A stretch of DNA of 44,778 nt, taken from positions 1 to 44,778 of the forward strand of contig CAAENH010000001.1 of the NCBI GenBank assembly GCA_900757295.1. The letters are read 5' to 3'. The notes under the pieces are model-generated. The model saw nothing but the letters and a program-made list of their open reading frames with translations, did no database searches and had not been told where the DNA came from. Position numbers and translations under genes: made by a program. The stretch is from Bacilli bacterium. GTDB taxonomy: Bacteria > Bacillota_I > Bacilli_A > RF39 > UBA660. Of this stretch, positions 7,783 through 16,959 are shown piece after piece (within the stretch, counting starts at the first letter, position 1; every line of letters starts with the position of its first letter).

Positions 7783-8115
7783 ATGGCAAGATTTCCACCT
7801 AATACTAATCCAGAATTATTTAGTGCAATAGCTTGTATTGTAGGTTACTTAGTAGAAGATGACTTTAATGCAAGCGAATTAAATTCAATTGGCAATTGGA
7901 TTATTTTAGTCGGACAATTTATGCTTACTACAGCTGCTCAGCAACAACTAATTAACGCAAGATTTCAAAATAATGTAGGTAGTAATATAAAAAGTGATAC
8001 TAATAACCATTTTTATAAGAATCCAGAAAAAGTTAATGTAAAAGATATTGATAATATCCAAAGAGCTCTTCAATTAATGCAAGAAGAGCTTGAAAAACTA
8101 AAAAATAGCAAATAA
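7783..8115 (+). CDS. Small protein with two hydrophobic helices, unknown function
   Basis: 110 residues from the ATG at 7783, which has AGAGGAGA just upstream; an upstream in-frame ATG at 7753 has no such site. Residues 11-25 and 38-55 are moderately hydrophobic (Leu-Phe-Ser-Ala-Ile-Ala-Cys-Ile-Val-Gly-Tyr-Leu-Val, and Leu-Val-Gly-Gln-Phe-Met-Leu). The Asp-Asp-Phe-x-Ala-Ser-Glu-Leu-Asn linker between them recalls short unnamed clostridial proteins with the pattern helix, 'Leu-Gly-Asn', helix. A charged C-terminal helix ends in Glu-Glu-Leu-Glu-Lys-Leu and may oligomerise. It is divergent from the coiled-coil gene with overlapping control, which hints at a link. Confidence 0.7.
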   Translation: MARFPPNTNPELFSAIACIVGYLVEDDFNASELNSIGNWIILVGQFMLTTAAQQQLINARFQNNVGSNIKSDTNNHFYKNPEKVNVKDIDNIQRALQLMQEELEKLKNSK

Positions 8116-8138
8116 AAAAGAACTATTAAACTAGTTCT
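8113..8138. terminator. Terminator of the ribosomal operon
   Basis: A 7-bp stem (8119-8125 with 8132-8138, 6-nt loop) is followed on the minus strand by six T. The stop codon of rplQ (8126-8128) lies in the loop. On the plus strand the T run is poor, so it may only partly stop the small gene ending at 8115. Confidence 0.75.
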
Positions 8139-8467
8139 AATTTTACAGTTAGAGCATCGTCTCCAACTCTTTCTTTAATTTTAATGATACGAGTATATCC
8201 ACCATTTCTGTTTTCATATCTTTTAGCTAAGTCATTAAATACTTTACTAACAACCTCTTTATCATTATGTAAGAAAGCTAAAGCTTTTCTTCTAGAAACT
8301 AAAGTTCCTTTTTTTCCATAAGTAATCATTTTATCAACAAACTTACGAACTTCTTTTGCTCTTGCTTCAGTAGTAACTACAGATTCATTCATTATAACAT
8401 CTTTAGTTATACCAGCAAGCATACTACGACGAATTCTTGATTCTCTACTTAATTTTCTATATGCCAT
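8126..8467 (-). CDS. rplQ: 50S ribosomal protein L17
   Basis: Large-subunit protein near the exit tunnel, 113 residues. The family start ([11 protein letters not shown]) and the [10 protein letters not shown] block are intact. It is the last gene of the operon, 14 nt after rpoA, with an AAGGAGGT site. The classical order continues with cobalt/nickel-type ECF transporter genes in many Bacilli, but here a terminator and a convergent gene follow instead. Confidence 0.97.
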   Translation of the reverse strand: MAYRKLSRESRIRRSMLAGITKDVIMNESVVTTEARAKEVRKFVDKMITYGKKGTLVSRRKALAFLHNDKEVVSKVFNDLAKRYENRNGGYTRIIKIKERVGDDALTVKLELV

Positions 8468-8481
8468 ATTCTAGTACCTCC

Positions 8482-9429
8482 TTAATCGTTAAATTTAAGA
8501 CCTAACTCTTTTACTTTATCAATAACTTCTTTTAAAGATTTTTTACCTAAGTTACGTATTTTAGTAACTTCAACTTCTTTTTTAGAAATTAAATCTTGTA
8601 CAGTATGAATTCCTGCTCTTTTTAAACAATTATATGCTCTTACAGAGAATTCTATTTCTTCAATAGGTGTTTCTAATGTTTTAGTAATAGTATCAACCTT
8701 TTTCTCAGCCATCATTCCAGAAACATCACTTATTGAATTTAAATCAGTTACTATATTAAAATGTTCTATTAGTATTCTACCAGCTAGAGCCATAGCTTCT
8801 TCAGGAGTAATAGATCCATTAGTATAAACTTCCATTACAAGTTTATCATAATTTTCATTTTGACCTACACGAGCAGGTTCAATTTCATATGATACTCTTT
8901 CAATTGGAGAATATAATGAATCAATAGGAATTACACCAGCTTCACTATTTTCTAGTAATTTTTGATTTGCTTTTGAATCAACGTAACCACGTCCATTTGA
9001 AACAGTCATTTTAGCTTCAATTTTTCCACCTTTAACTAAATTACAAATAACAAGATCAGGATTCATAATTTCGATATCTGCATCATGTTCAATATCGCCA
9101 GCAGTTACTGGACCTTCTTTTGCTACAGATAATCTTATAACTTTGTCTTCTTCAGTATGATTTTTGATTACTACACTTTTTAAAGCAAGAATAATTGCAG
9201 TAACATCTTCTACAACACCATCTAACTTTTGGAATTCATGTAATACTCCATCAATTTTCACACTTGTAATCGCAGAACCTGGTAAACTTGATAACATTAC
9301 TCTACGTAATGCATTACCTATAGTAGTTCCAAAACCTCTTTCAAGTGGTTCTAAAACAAATCTACCATAATGGTTACTTTCCATATATTCAACAATTTTA
9401 AATTCTGGTTTTTCAAATCTAATATTCAT
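8482..9429 (-). CDS. rpoA: DNA-directed RNA polymerase alpha subunit
   Basis: Dimer scaffold for assembly of RNA polymerase, 315 residues. The N-terminal domain (about 1-230) shows the assembly region Arg-Gly-Phe-Gly-Thr-Thr-Ile-Gly-Asn-Ala-Leu-Arg-Arg. A linker leads to the C-terminal domain (about 248-313, Ala-Tyr-Asn-Cys-Leu-Lys-Arg-Ala-Gly-Ile), which binds UP elements and activators; its Arg in the usual Asn-Cys-Leu-Lys-Arg motif is kept. Placed between rpsK and rplQ as in most bacteria. Confidence 0.98.
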   Translation of the reverse strand: MNIRFEKPEFKIVEYMESNHYGRFVLEPLERGFGTTIGNALRRVMLSSLPGSAITSVKIDGVLHEFQKLDGVVEDVTAIILALKSVVIKNHTEEDKVIRLSVAKEGPVTAGDIEHDADIEIMNPDLVICNLVKGGKIEAKMTVSNGRGYVDSKANQKLLENSEAGVIPIDSLYSPIERVSYEIEPARVGQNENYDKLVMEVYTNGSITPEEAMALAGRILIEHFNIVTDLNSISDVSGMMAEKKVDTITKTLETPIEEIEFSVRAYNCLKRAGIHTVQDLISKKEVEVTKIRNLGKKSLKEVIDKVKELGLKFND

Positions 9430-9450
9430 TTTTAACTTTCCTTTCCCCTA

Positions 9451-9834
9451 TTAATTTCTTGGACGTTTTGGTGGACGACAACCATTGTGTGGTATTGGTG
9501 TTACATCAGAAATTGAAGTGATTTCTAAACCAACAGTTTGTAAAGAACGAATCGCATTTTCACGACCAGAACCTAAACCTTTAACTTTAACTTCAACTTT
9601 TCTTACTCCACAATCCATAGCACCTTTACCAGCAGCTTCAGCAGCTAAACCTGCTGCAAAAGGAGTTTTCTTTTTACTTCCTTTATATCCAATTGTACCT
9701 GATGATGCCCAAGATATTACATTACCTTCTTTATCAGTAATACTAACAACAGTATTATTGAAAGTTGAATGAATATGTGCAACAGCTTCAGGAATATTTT
9801 TCTTTATTTTTCTTTTTCTTCTATTATAAGCCAT
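9451..9834 (-). CDS. rpsK: 30S ribosomal protein S11
   Basis: Small-subunit platform protein contacting 16S rRNA near the E site, 127 residues. The conserved His-Ile-His-Ser-Thr-Phe-Asn-Asn-Thr start of the fold and the C-terminal Asn-Gly-Cys-Arg-Pro-Pro-Lys-Arg block are intact. 11 nt downstream of rpsM. Confidence 0.98.
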   Translation of the reverse strand: MAYNRRKRKIKKNIPEAVAHIHSTFNNTVVSITDKEGNVISWASSGTIGYKGSKKKTPFAAGLAAEAAGKGAMDCGVRKVEVKVKGLGSGRENAIRSLQTVGLEITSISDVTPIPHNGCRPPKRPRN

Positions 9835-9845
9835 TATTTAACCTC

Positions 9846-10220
9846 CTATTTACCTACTTTTTTCTTGTTAGCTACTACTTTACCTTTTCCTTTACGAGTA
9901 CGAGCATTACGAGATGTTCTTTGACCACGAACAGGAAGGCCTTTTTTATGTCTAATACCTTGGTAACTATTAATTTCCATTTTATTTTTAATATTCATTT
10001 GAACTTCACGACGAAGATCACCTTCTACGATTTCTTTATCAACTAAACCACGTAGAGCAGTTATTTCATCATTAGTTAAATCTTTACATTTTTTTGTTGG
10101 ATCAACTTTAGCTTCTTCACAAATAGATTTAGCTATATTGCGACCAATTCCATAAATAGCAGTTAAACCAATAACTACATGTTTTTCATTTGGTAATTCA
10201 ATATTTTTAATACGTGCCAT
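9846..10220 (-). CDS. rpsM: 30S ribosomal protein S13
   Basis: Head protein of the small subunit that bridges to the large subunit, 124 residues. The helix-two-turns-helix Tyr-Gly-Ile-Gly-Arg and the [14 protein letters not shown] tail are present. The N-terminus ([14 protein letters not shown]) is more divergent than usual. The Lys-rich end is slightly extended. Confidence 0.97.
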   Translation of the reverse strand: MARIKNIELPNEKHVVIGLTAIYGIGRNIAKSICEEAKVDPTKKCKDLTNDEITALRGLVDKEIVEGDLRREVQMNIKNKMEINSYQGIRHKKGLPVRGQRTSRNARTRKGKGKVVANKKKVGK

Positions 10221-10232
10221 ATATTCACCTTC

Positions 10233-10346
10233 CTAACCTTGTCTTTGTTTGTGTTTTGGATTTTCACAAATAATCATATTTTTTCCTTTTCTTTTTATCT
10301 TTTTGCATTTTGCACAAATCGGTTTTACCGATGGTCTAACTTTCAT
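10233..10346 (-). CDS. rpmJ: 50S ribosomal protein L36
   Basis: A 37-residue zinc-ribbon protein of the large subunit. Read on the minus strand it gives [26 protein letters not shown]. The Cys-x2-Cys...Cys...His zinc set is complete (C+ paralogue). It sits between infA and rpsM, as in other Bacillota. Confidence 0.97.
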   Translation of the reverse strand: MKVRPSVKPICAKCKKIKRKGKNMIICENPKHKQRQG

Positions 10347-10360
10347 AAGTTTACCTCCTA

Positions 10361-10579
10361 TTATCTCTTATTCCAAATAATTCGCCCACGTGTTAAATCG
10401 TAAGGTGAAAGTTCAATTGTTACTGTATCACCTGGTAGAATACGTATCATATTCACACGCATTTTACCAGAAACGTAGGCATTTACAGTATGTCCATTTT
10501 CAAGTTCTACTAAATAATCTCCGCCCTTTAAAACGTCAACTACTTTTCCTTCAACTTCTAATTTTTTTTCTTTCGCCAT
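10361..10579 (-). CDS. infA: Translation initiation factor IF-1
   Basis: A 72-residue S1-like OB-fold protein that blocks the A site during initiation. The family start [11 protein letters not shown] and the end Asp-Leu-Thr-Arg-Gly-Arg-Ile-Ile-Trp are clear. Its ATG directly abuts the map stop codon, and its GGAGAT binding site lies within the last codons of map, so translation is probably coupled. Confidence 0.98.
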   Translation of the reverse strand: MAKEKKLEVEGKVVDVLKGGDYLVELENGHTVNAYVSGKMRVNMIRILPGDTVTIELSPYDLTRGRIIWNKR

Positions 10580-11329
10580 TTATTCATCTCCTGTTAAAAT
10601 TTCATAACCATCATCAGTAACTAAAACAGTATGTTCAAAGTGAGCAGATGGTTTATTATCTCTAGTAATGATTGTCCAATCATCATCAAGCAAATATATT
10701 TTTTCAGTTCCAAGATTTAACATAGGTTCAATAGCGATTGTCATACCTTTTTTCAAAACAATACCAGTATCATATTTACCATAATTAGGAACATCAGGAT
10801 CTTCATGAAGATTTTGACCAACACCATGGCCAACTAATTCTTTAACAACTCCTAAATGATGTTTCAAAGCATATTCTTCAATTTTAGCGCCGATATTATG
10901 AAGTCTAGCACCAGCTTTTACTTCTTTTATTCCTTCATACAAAGCTTTTTTAGTATGTTCTAGTAAGAACTCTTTATCTTTACTGATTGTTCCAACTGGA
11001 TGTGTCCAAGCTGAATCAGAATGATAGCCTTTGTATATAACACCGATATCAATAGATATTATATCACCATTTTTTAATTTTCTGTTACTAGGAATTCCAT
11101 GAACAACTTCATTATTTATAGAAGTACATATTGAAGCAGGATAACCTTCATAATTTAAGAATGATGGAATACCACCTTTACTTCTAATAAATTTATCAGC
11201 TATATCATTAAGTTCTTTAGTAGTAATCCCTGGTCGAATATTTTCTTTAATTAACTGATGAGTTTCATAATTAATCTTACCAGCAATTTTCATTAATTCA
11301 ATTTCACGATCACTTTTAATACTAATCAT
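10580..11329 (-). CDS. map: Methionine aminopeptidase, type I
   Basis: Removes the initiator Met from new proteins. 249 residues, the usual size. The five metal ligands are found in order: Asp in Ser-Ile-Asp-Ile-Gly, Asp in His-Ser-Asp-Ser-Ala, His in Gly-His-Gly-Val-Gly, Glu in Ile-Glu-Pro-Met, and Glu in His-Phe-Glu-His-Thr. The substrate-contacting His is in Val-Val-His-Gly-Ile-Pro. No N-terminal zinc-finger extension. 3-nt gap after adk. Confidence 0.97.
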   Translation of the reverse strand: MISIKSDREIELMKIAGKINYETHQLIKENIRPGITTKELNDIADKFIRSKGGIPSFLNYEGYPASICTSINNEVVHGIPSNRKLKNGDIISIDIGVIYKGYHSDSAWTHPVGTISKDKEFLLEHTKKALYEGIKEVKAGARLHNIGAKIEEYALKHHLGVVKELVGHGVGQNLHEDPDVPNYGKYDTGIVLKKGMTIAIEPMLNLGTEKIYLLDDDWTIITRDNKPSAHFEHTVLVTDDGYEILTGDE

Positions 11330-11332
11330 TTT

Positions 11333-11989
11333 CTAAGCCTCTTTTAAACTTTCTTCAATTTGAGCAAACATTTCATTTTGATTTTTACTCGCATCTACTT
11401 TTTTCAATATATTTTTCTCTTGATAATAATTTAATATAGGATAAGTATCATTTAAAAATACTTCAAACAAATTGTTAAATGCTTCTTCAGTATCATCAGA
11501 TCTTCCTTGTAAAGTAATTTTACAATCATCACAAACACCATCAACTTGTGGTTTTAAATAATCATAAAACTTATTATAAGATTTCTTACAATTAGGACAA
11601 ATCAAACGACCCAAAGTTCTTTTTAAAGCTTCCTCTTTAGATATTTCTAAATATATTGATAAATCGATTTTACTTCCAAGTTTATCCATTAATAGATCTA
11701 AACTTTTAGCTTGACTTAATGTACGAGGATAACCATCAAAAATAATTCCTTCTTTTAAATTATTTTCATTAATATAGTTACTTAGCATTTCTAATACAAT
11801 TTCATCACTTACTAATTTTCCACTATTTATAGTTTCTTGAACACTTTTAGAAAAATCATCGTTTTTCTTTATAATTTCACGAAACAATTCTCCAGTAGAA
11901 ATATGGTTATATCCATAATTTTTAACAAGTAAATCACATTGCGTTCCTTTGCCAGTTCCATGAGGAGCAATTATTACAATATTTTTCAT
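11333..11989 (-). CDS. adk: Adenylate kinase, zinc-binding long form
   Basis: Interconverts ATP + AMP and 2 ADP. 218 residues. The P-loop (8-16) reads Ala-Pro-His-Gly-Thr-Gly-Lys-Gly-Thr, differing from the usual Gly-Pro-Pro-Gly-x-Gly-Lys-Gly-Thr at two positions while keeping the catalytic Gly-Lys-Gly-Thr. The AMP site Phe-Asp-Gly-Tyr-Pro-Arg-Thr (84-90) is intact. The LID has a four-cysteine zinc site (131, 134, 153, 156), as in Gram-positives. The start overlaps the secY stop by 4 nt (ATGA), which suggests coupled translation. Confidence 0.96.
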   Translation of the reverse strand: MKNIVIIAPHGTGKGTQCDLLVKNYGYNHISTGELFREIIKKNDDFSKSVQETINSGKLVSDEIVLEMLSNYINENNLKEGIIFDGYPRTLSQAKSLDLLMDKLGSKIDLSIYLEISKEEALKRTLGRLICPNCKKSYNKFYDYLKPQVDGVCDDCKITLQGRSDDTEEAFNNLFEVFLNDTYPILNYYQEKNILKKVDASKNQNEMFAQIEESLKEA

Positions 11990-13248
11990 ATTCTTTTTCT
12001 GCTCCTTCTAAAACTACGGCTAACAATACTACTTTCTAATTGCTTATAAGTTTCAATAGCAACACCTACAACAATTAATAAACCTGTACCACCAATTGTA
12101 ACACTACTTCCTAAACCAGAAAATTTAGAAAATATAATTGGTAATCCAGCTATAATTATTAAGAATATAGATCCAACAATTGTTAATTTAGATAATACAT
12201 TACTAATATATTTACTAGTAACATTACCAGGTCTTACACCAGGAATATAAGCTCCACTTTTATTTAAATTCTTACTCATTTCATCTGGATTCATAGACAT
12301 AAATGTATAAAAGTATCCAAAGAAGAAAATTAATAAAATATAAAGAATAAAACCAGTAGGAGAAGTATAATTAATCCATTTATTAACAAAATTAATTGCA
12401 TTTTCATTACCAATAAAATTAACAATTGTAACTGGCAATGCTAATAATGTTGAAGCAAAAATTACAGGCATAACTCCAGCAGAATTTATTTTTATAGGTA
12501 AAAATGAATTCTTAGAATCAATAACTGTATTACTTCTATTAGCATATTGTATTTGAATTCTTCTTTCAGCAAGTTGAATCCAAATAACTCCAACAACTAT
12601 TATTAAATAAACTAATACAAATAAACTAAATAAAGTTATACCAACAGGTAAAGCATGAGTTCCATTAGTAATTAACCCAGTAAATGCTGTTTTAAACATA
12701 CCAGGAATAGAATCAATAATACCTGCCATAATTAATAATGATAAACCATTACCAATACCCTTTTGAGTAATTTGATCACCTAACCACATTAACAAAGAAG
12801 TACCAGCGGTTAATACAAGAGTAGTTTTTAGAATACTATTAACATCCTTTGTTCCTAAGAAGGCAATTGAAATTGCATATCCTTGAACAAAAGCAAATAT
12901 AATACCTAAATAGCGATTTATTTTATTAATCTTTTGTTTACCAACATAGCCTTGCTCTTTTAGTTCACTAAAATATGGAATAATATCCATTTGTAATAGT
13001 TGAGTAATAATAGTAGCAGTAATATATGGTGTAACACCTAAAGCAAATATAGAAAATTGCTTTAAGCCTCCACCTGCCATTAAGTTAAATAGTTCTAGGA
13101 ATCCTAATTCTTTTGTAATAGCATTTGCCCAAGGAACAGTAATATTAGTTCCTATACAAAAGATAGAAAGGATTGCTATAGTAAATAAAACGCGATGTCT
13201 TAAGTCTTTATTTGAAGGCTTAAATATTTGCGAAATAGTGGCAAACAT
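11986..13248 (-). CDS. secY: Protein translocase subunit SecY
   Basis: Channel-forming subunit of the Sec translocon in the plasma membrane, 420 residues with ten predicted transmembrane helices. Helix 2 plug region, Gly-Ile-Gly-Asn-Gly in the middle and the C-terminal Arg-Arg-Ser-Arg-Lys-Arg tail are recognisable. It ends in TGA inside the adk start, direct evidence that TGA is a stop codon here. Its partner secG is at 41856-42077; secE is not in the window. Confidence 0.97.
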   Translation of the reverse strand: MFATISQIFKPSNKDLRHRVLFTIAILSIFCIGTNITVPWANAITKELGFLELFNLMAGGGLKQFSIFALGVTPYITATIITQLLQMDIIPYFSELKEQGYVGKQKINKINRYLGIIFAFVQGYAISIAFLGTKDVNSILKTTLVLTAGTSLLMWLGDQITQKGIGNGLSLLIMAGIIDSIPGMFKTAFTGLITNGTHALPVGITLFSLFVLVYLIIVVGVIWIQLAERRIQIQYANRSNTVIDSKNSFLPIKINSAGVMPVIFASTLLALPVTIVNFIGNENAINFVNKWINYTSPTGFILYILLIFFFGYFYTFMSMNPDEMSKNLNKSGAYIPGVRPGNVTSKYISNVLSKLTIVGSIFLIIIAGLPIIFSKFSGLGSSVTIGGTGLLIVVGVAIETYKQLESSIVSRSFRRSRKRI

Positions 13249-13692
13249 CTAAATCACCTCAGCTTTAGATCCAGCACTTTCAATTTTAGAAACAGCAGTA
13301 GTTGAAAATCTATTAGCTTTAATAGTTAATTTCTTTTCTAAATTGCCATTTCCTAAGACTTTAACGCCACTTAATTGTTTTTTGATAATTCCTTTTTCTT
13401 TTAATACTTCAGGAGTAACAACATCTCCATCATTAAAGAATTTATTTAAATCACTTAAATTAATTGTAGCAAACTTAGTTTCAAAACGTTTGTTATTAAA
13501 ACCTCTTTTTGGAATTCTACTATAGAAAGTAGATTGTCCACCTTGGAACCAAGCAGGAATACTTGCTCCACTACGAGCTTTTTGACCTTTTTCTCCACGA
13601 GTAGAAGTTTTACCCATTCCAGATCCAGGTCCACGACCTACTCTTTTTCTAGTCTTTGCTTCAGGAGCACTATTTAATTCATGTAATTTCAT
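13249..13692 (-). CDS. rplO: 50S ribosomal protein L15
   Basis: Large-subunit protein, 147 residues from the ATG at 13692, which has GAGGAG in front. An in-frame ATG at 13731 would add 13 residues but lies inside rpsE and breaks the family start Met-Lys-Leu-His-Glu-Leu. The Gly-Arg-Gly-Pro-Gly-Ser-Gly-Met-Gly-Lys-Thr block is intact. It follows rpsE with a single-base gap: the gene normally found between them, rpmD (L30), is missing. Confidence 0.97.
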   Translation of the reverse strand: MKLHELNSAPEAKTRKRVGRGPGSGMGKTSTRGEKGQKARSGASIPAWFQGGQSTFYSRIPKRGFNNKRFETKFATINLSDLNKFFNDGDVVTPEVLKEKGIIKKQLSGVKVLGNGNLEKKLTIKANRFSTTAVSKIESAGSKAEVI

Positions 13693-13693
13693 A

Positions 13694-14197
13694 TTATAAC
13701 TCCTCAACTTTCTTACCACGAAGTTCTGCAATTCTTTCTGGTGTTCTTTGCATTTTTAAAGCTTCTAAAGTTGCTTTAGCAACATTAATCTTAGTATTAG
13801 AACCAAGAGATTTAGAAACAATATCTTTAATACCAGCTAGTTCTAGTACAGCACGTGCTGCACCACCAGCGATAACTCCAGTACCTTCTTTAGCAGGTTT
13901 TACTAAAACAGAAGCACGACCTACTTTTGCAATAGCTTCATGAGGAATTGTGCGATTATCAATTAATGCAATCTTTGTTACGTTTTTATTAGCTGCTTGA
14001 ATAGCTTTTTTAATTGCTTCTGGAACTTCATTAGCTTTACCAGTTCCAATACCAACTAAACCTTTACGATTACCAACTACAACTGTAGCAGAAAATCTAA
14101 AATGTCTACCACCTTTAGTTACTTTTGTAACACGAGAGATAGAAACAACAGTTTCTTCAAGCAAATTTTTCTTAGAGTCTTTATCAAATTTTGGCAT
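13694..14197 (-). CDS. rpsE: 30S ribosomal protein S5
   Basis: Accuracy-related protein of the small subunit, 167 residues. The double-stranded RNA-binding domain (Gly-Gly-Arg-His-Phe-Arg-Phe-Ser-Ala) and the [11 protein letters not shown] loop are present, followed by the C-terminal domain with Ala-Gly-Gly-Ala-Ala-Arg. 14 nt after rplR. Confidence 0.98.
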   Translation of the reverse strand: MPKFDKDSKKNLLEETVVSISRVTKVTKGGRHFRFSATVVVGNRKGLVGIGTGKANEVPEAIKKAIQAANKNVTKIALIDNRTIPHEAIAKVGRASVLVKPAKEGTGVIAGGAARAVLELAGIKDIVSKSLGSNTKINVAKATLEALKMQRTPERIAELRGKKVEEL

Positions 14198-14211
14198 ATC
14201 TTTACCTCCCT

Positions 14212-14568
14212 CTAGAATTCTAATCCATTTTCACGAGCAGCTTCTGCTAAAGCTTTAACGCGACCATGGTAAAGGTATCCACCTCTATCAAAAACGATTT
14301 TTTCTATTTTATTTTTTTTGGCTTTTGTAGCTATATCCTTACCAACAAGTTTAGCTCCTTCAATATTTCCACCATTTTTAATTTTTAATTCAACAGATGA
14401 AGAACTTACTAAGGTAACGCCTTTTTCATCATCAATTATTTGGGCAAAAATATTAGAATTAGATCTAAAAACGTTTAATCTAGGACAAGTAGCTGTACCA
14501 GATATTTTATTACGAACACGTGCATGTCTTCTTAGACGTGACACATTTTTTGATTCTTTTTTTATCAT
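14212..14568 (-). CDS. rplR: 50S ribosomal protein L18
   Basis: Binds 5S rRNA in the central protuberance, 118 residues. The Lys/Arg-rich N-terminus, Pro-Arg-Leu-Asn-Val-Phe-Arg-Ser-Asn and the end [12 protein letters not shown] are typical. Confidence 0.98.
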   Translation of the reverse strand: MIKKESKNVSRLRRHARVRNKISGTATCPRLNVFRSNSNIFAQIIDDEKGVTLVSSSSVELKIKNGGNIEGAKLVGKDIATKAKKNKIEKIVFDRGGYLYHGRVKALAEAARENGLEF

Positions 14569-14589
14569 AATTTCTGACTCCTTACCTTA

Positions 14590-15126
14590 TTAAGCTGCCT
14601 TTTTACCTTCTTTACGACGAATATGTTCATCTTTATAACGAATACCTTTACCTTTATATGGTTCTGGTTCTCTTATTTTACGAATATTTGCCGCAAATTC
14701 AGTAACTCTTTGTTTATCTATACCACTGATAGATAATTCTGTATTACTTTTTGATTCTGCTTTTAAATCACTAGGTACGATTACTTCAACTGGATGTGAA
14801 TAACCAGCATTTACAGTTATTTTATTTCCAGCAACATTGAATCTATAACCAACACCTACTGCTTCTAAATCTTTTGTATAACCACTAGTTACACCAGTAA
14901 TCATATTATTAATTAAGGCATTAGTTGTTCCATGTAATTGTTTAGCAACTTTTGTTTCATTTTTTCTTTTTACGATTACTTTATTATCTATTATTTCAAC
15001 TGTAATTAATTTATCATATGTAAATGTTAATTCTCCTTTAGGACCTTTTACAGTAACAATATTATTATCAACTGTAACATTAACACCTTCAGGAATAATT
15101 AATTCTCTTTTTCCAATTCTACTCAT
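14590..15126 (-). CDS. rplF: 50S ribosomal protein L6
   Basis: Protein of the factor-binding side of the large subunit, 178 residues, two copies of the same alpha/beta fold. Start Ser-Arg-Ile-Gly-Lys-Arg and the end Glu-Pro-Tyr-Lys-Gly-Lys-Gly-Ile-Arg-Tyr are typical. 13 nt after rpsH. Confidence 0.98.
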   Translation of the reverse strand: MSRIGKRELIIPEGVNVTVDNNIVTVKGPKGELTFTYDKLITVEIIDNKVIVKRKNETKVAKQLHGTTNALINNMITGVTSGYTKDLEAVGVGYRFNVAGNKITVNAGYSHPVEVIVPSDLKAESKSNTELSISGIDKQRVTEFAANIRKIREPEPYKGKGIRYKDEHIRRKEGKKAA

Positions 15127-15139
15127 ATGTTAATTTTCC

Positions 15140-15535
15140 TTACCATACAAAGGCAAGTACTTCTCCTCCTAATCCAGCTTCTCTAGCTTTCTTATCAGTC
15201 ATTAATCCTTTTGAAGTTGAAATAATTGCAATTCCAAGTCCGTTTAAAACACGAGGAATTTCATCACTTTTAGCATAAACACGTAAACCTGATTTACTAA
15301 TTCTCTTAAGGCCAGTTATAACTCTTTCTTTTTTATTTGTATATTTTAAAGTTAAAGTTAATTTATCACCTTTAATATTTTTTTCATATTTGTAGTCATT
15401 AATGTATCCTTCTTCTTTTAGAATTTCAGCAATTCCTAAAGTCATTTTAGAACCAAGAACTTCTACAGTTTCATATTTCATTTGATTTGCATTACGAATT
15501 CTTGTAAGCATATCAGCAATTCTATCTGCTACCAT
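15140..15535 (-). CDS. rpsH: 30S ribosomal protein S8
   Basis: 16S rRNA-binding protein and a known translational repressor of the spc operon in Escherichia coli, 131 residues. Start [13 protein letters not shown] and the Ile-Ser-Thr-Ser-Lys-Gly-Leu-Met-Thr block are intact. Whether it represses its own operon here cannot be read from the sequence. Confidence 0.98.
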   Translation of the reverse strand: MVADRIADMLTRIRNANQMKYETVEVLGSKMTLGIAEILKEEGYINDYKYEKNIKGDKLTLTLKYTNKKERVITGLKRISKSGLRVYAKSDEIPRVLNGLGIAIISTSKGLMTDKKAREAGLGGEVLAFVW

Positions 15536-15551
15536 TTAAATTCCTCCCTTC

Positions 15552-15737
15552 TTACCAACTTGATTTCTTAACGCCAGGTATTTGTCCTTTATTAGCTAGT
15601 TCTCTAAAACAAATACGGCATAATTTGAATTTACGAAGTACACCATGAGGTCTACCACATCTTTCACAACGAGTATATGCACGAGATTTAAATTTTGCAG
15701 GTCTCTGTTGTTTAACTATCATTGATTTTTTAGCCAT
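15552..15737 (-). CDS. rpsZ: 30S ribosomal protein S14, zinc-binding type Z
   Basis: A 61-residue S14 with Cys-Glu-Arg-Cys and Cys-Arg-Ile-Cys pairs that bind zinc, the short form found in Gram-positives. Placed between rplE and rpsH as usual. Confidence 0.97.
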   Translation of the reverse strand: MAKKSMIVKQQRPAKFKSRAYTRCERCGRPHGVLRKFKLCRICFRELANKGQIPGVKKSSW

Positions 15738-15753
15738 TATTTATTCCTCCTAA

Positions 15754-16293
15754 CTACTTTCTAAAGGGCATTCCAAAGCCAGCTAATAAGCTTTTTGCTT
15801 CATCGTTTGTTTTTGCTGTAGTAACAAAAACAATATCCATACCTCTTACTTTTAATACATCATCATAATTAATTTCTGGGAAAATTAATTGTTCTTTTAT
15901 ACCTAAAGTATAATTTCCATGACCATCAAATGCAGTTTTAGATACACCTCTAAAATCACGAACACGAGGTAATGAAATCTTAATTAATTTTTCCATAAAA
16001 TTGTACATATTTTCACCACGTAATGTTACTTTTGCACCAATTGTTTGACCTTCACGAAGTTTGAAACCAGCAATTGATTTCTTTGCTTTAGTAACAATAG
16101 GTTTTTGCATTGCTAAAGTTTCTAAATCTTTTAAAGCAGCTTCAATAAATTTAGAATCATGTGCTCCTTCACCAACGCCCATGTTAATAACAATTTTGTC
16201 TAATTTAGGAACTTCCATTATTGATTTATAATTATATTCTTTCATTAATGAATCTTTAATAGTTTCATCATATAATTTTCTAAAATTACTCAT
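15754..16293 (-). CDS. rplE: 50S ribosomal protein L5
   Basis: 5S rRNA-binding protein of the central protuberance that contacts P-site tRNA, 179 residues. [10 protein letters not shown] and [10 protein letters not shown] are clear. 11 nt after rplX. Confidence 0.98.
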   Translation of the reverse strand: MSNFRKLYDETIKDSLMKEYNYKSIMEVPKLDKIVINMGVGEGAHDSKFIEAALKDLETLAMQKPIVTKAKKSIAGFKLREGQTIGAKVTLRGENMYNFMEKLIKISLPRVRDFRGVSKTAFDGHGNYTLGIKEQLIFPEINYDDVLKVRGMDIVFVTTAKTNDEAKSLLAGFGMPFRK

Positions 16294-16304
16294 AACTTTA
16301 CCTC

Positions 16305-16568
16305 CTAATTAGCTTTCTTTTCTTTTTTTGCTTTTGCAGCTTTTTTATCATCTGTAATCACTTTAACATTAGATACATGAATAGGTGCTTCCATTTCTCT
16401 AATTCCACCAGTTTCGCCTTGACCATTTGGTTTAATATGTTTCTTGATAATATTTATACCTTCAACGATAACTTTATCATCTTTTCTTAAAGTTTTAAGT
16501 ACTTTACCTTCTTTGCCTTTATCTTTACCAGCAAGAATTTTTACTTTATCATTTACTTTAACTTTCAT
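16305..16568 (-). CDS. rplX: 50S ribosomal protein L24
   Basis: Assembly-initiating protein with a KOW motif (about residues 4-30: [13 protein letters not shown]). At 87 residues it is shorter than the usual ~103. The family C-terminus is replaced by a Lys/Ala tail. Confidence 0.95.
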   Translation of the reverse strand: MKVKVNDKVKILAGKDKGKEGKVLKTLRKDDKVIVEGINIIKKHIKPNGQGETGGIREMEAPIHVSNVKVITDDKKAAKAKKEKKAN

Positions 16569-16576
16569 ATAACCTC

Positions 16577-16945
16577 CTATAATACTTCAGGCGCCAAAGA
16601 AATAATTTTCATGAAATCTTTTTCACGAAGTTCTCTAGCAACTGGTCCTAGAACTCTTGTTCCAACTGGAGTTTTATCATCTTTGATTAATACACAAGCA
16701 TTATCATCAAATTTAATATAACTTCCATCTTTTCTTCTTACACCCTGAACACTTCTAACGATTACAGCTTTTACAACTTTACCTTTTTTTACGTTACTGT
16801 TAGGAATAGCTTTTTTAACAGTACCAACTACGATATCACCGATATTACCATATTTAACTTTGCTTCCACCTAGAACACGAATTACAAGTAATTCTCTTGC
16901 TCCAGAGTTATCAGCAACTTTTAAACGTGTTTCTTGTTGAACCAT
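16577..16945 (-). CDS. rplN: 50S ribosomal protein L14
   Basis: Intersubunit bridge protein, 122 residues, standard in length and sequence ([11 protein letters not shown]; end [10 protein letters not shown]). Confidence 0.98.
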   Translation of the reverse strand: MVQQETRLKVADNSGARELLVIRVLGGSKVKYGNIGDIVVGTVKKAIPNSNVKKGKVVKAVIVRSVQGVRRKDGSYIKFDDNACVLIKDDKTPVGTRVLGPVARELREKDFMKIISLAPEVL

Positions 16946-16959
16946 TTAATGATACCTCC

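Noticed and set aside
9485..9772. Long plus-strand reading frames opposite rpsK, rpsM, pheS and rplO
   Set aside because: They lie fully antisense to well-conserved genes, lack ribosome binding sites and have no familiar protein pattern.
11986..11989. Mollicute genetic code (TGA read as Trp)
   Set aside because: secY ends in TGA exactly at the adk start and at normal length, and all recognised proteins read through with standard codons.
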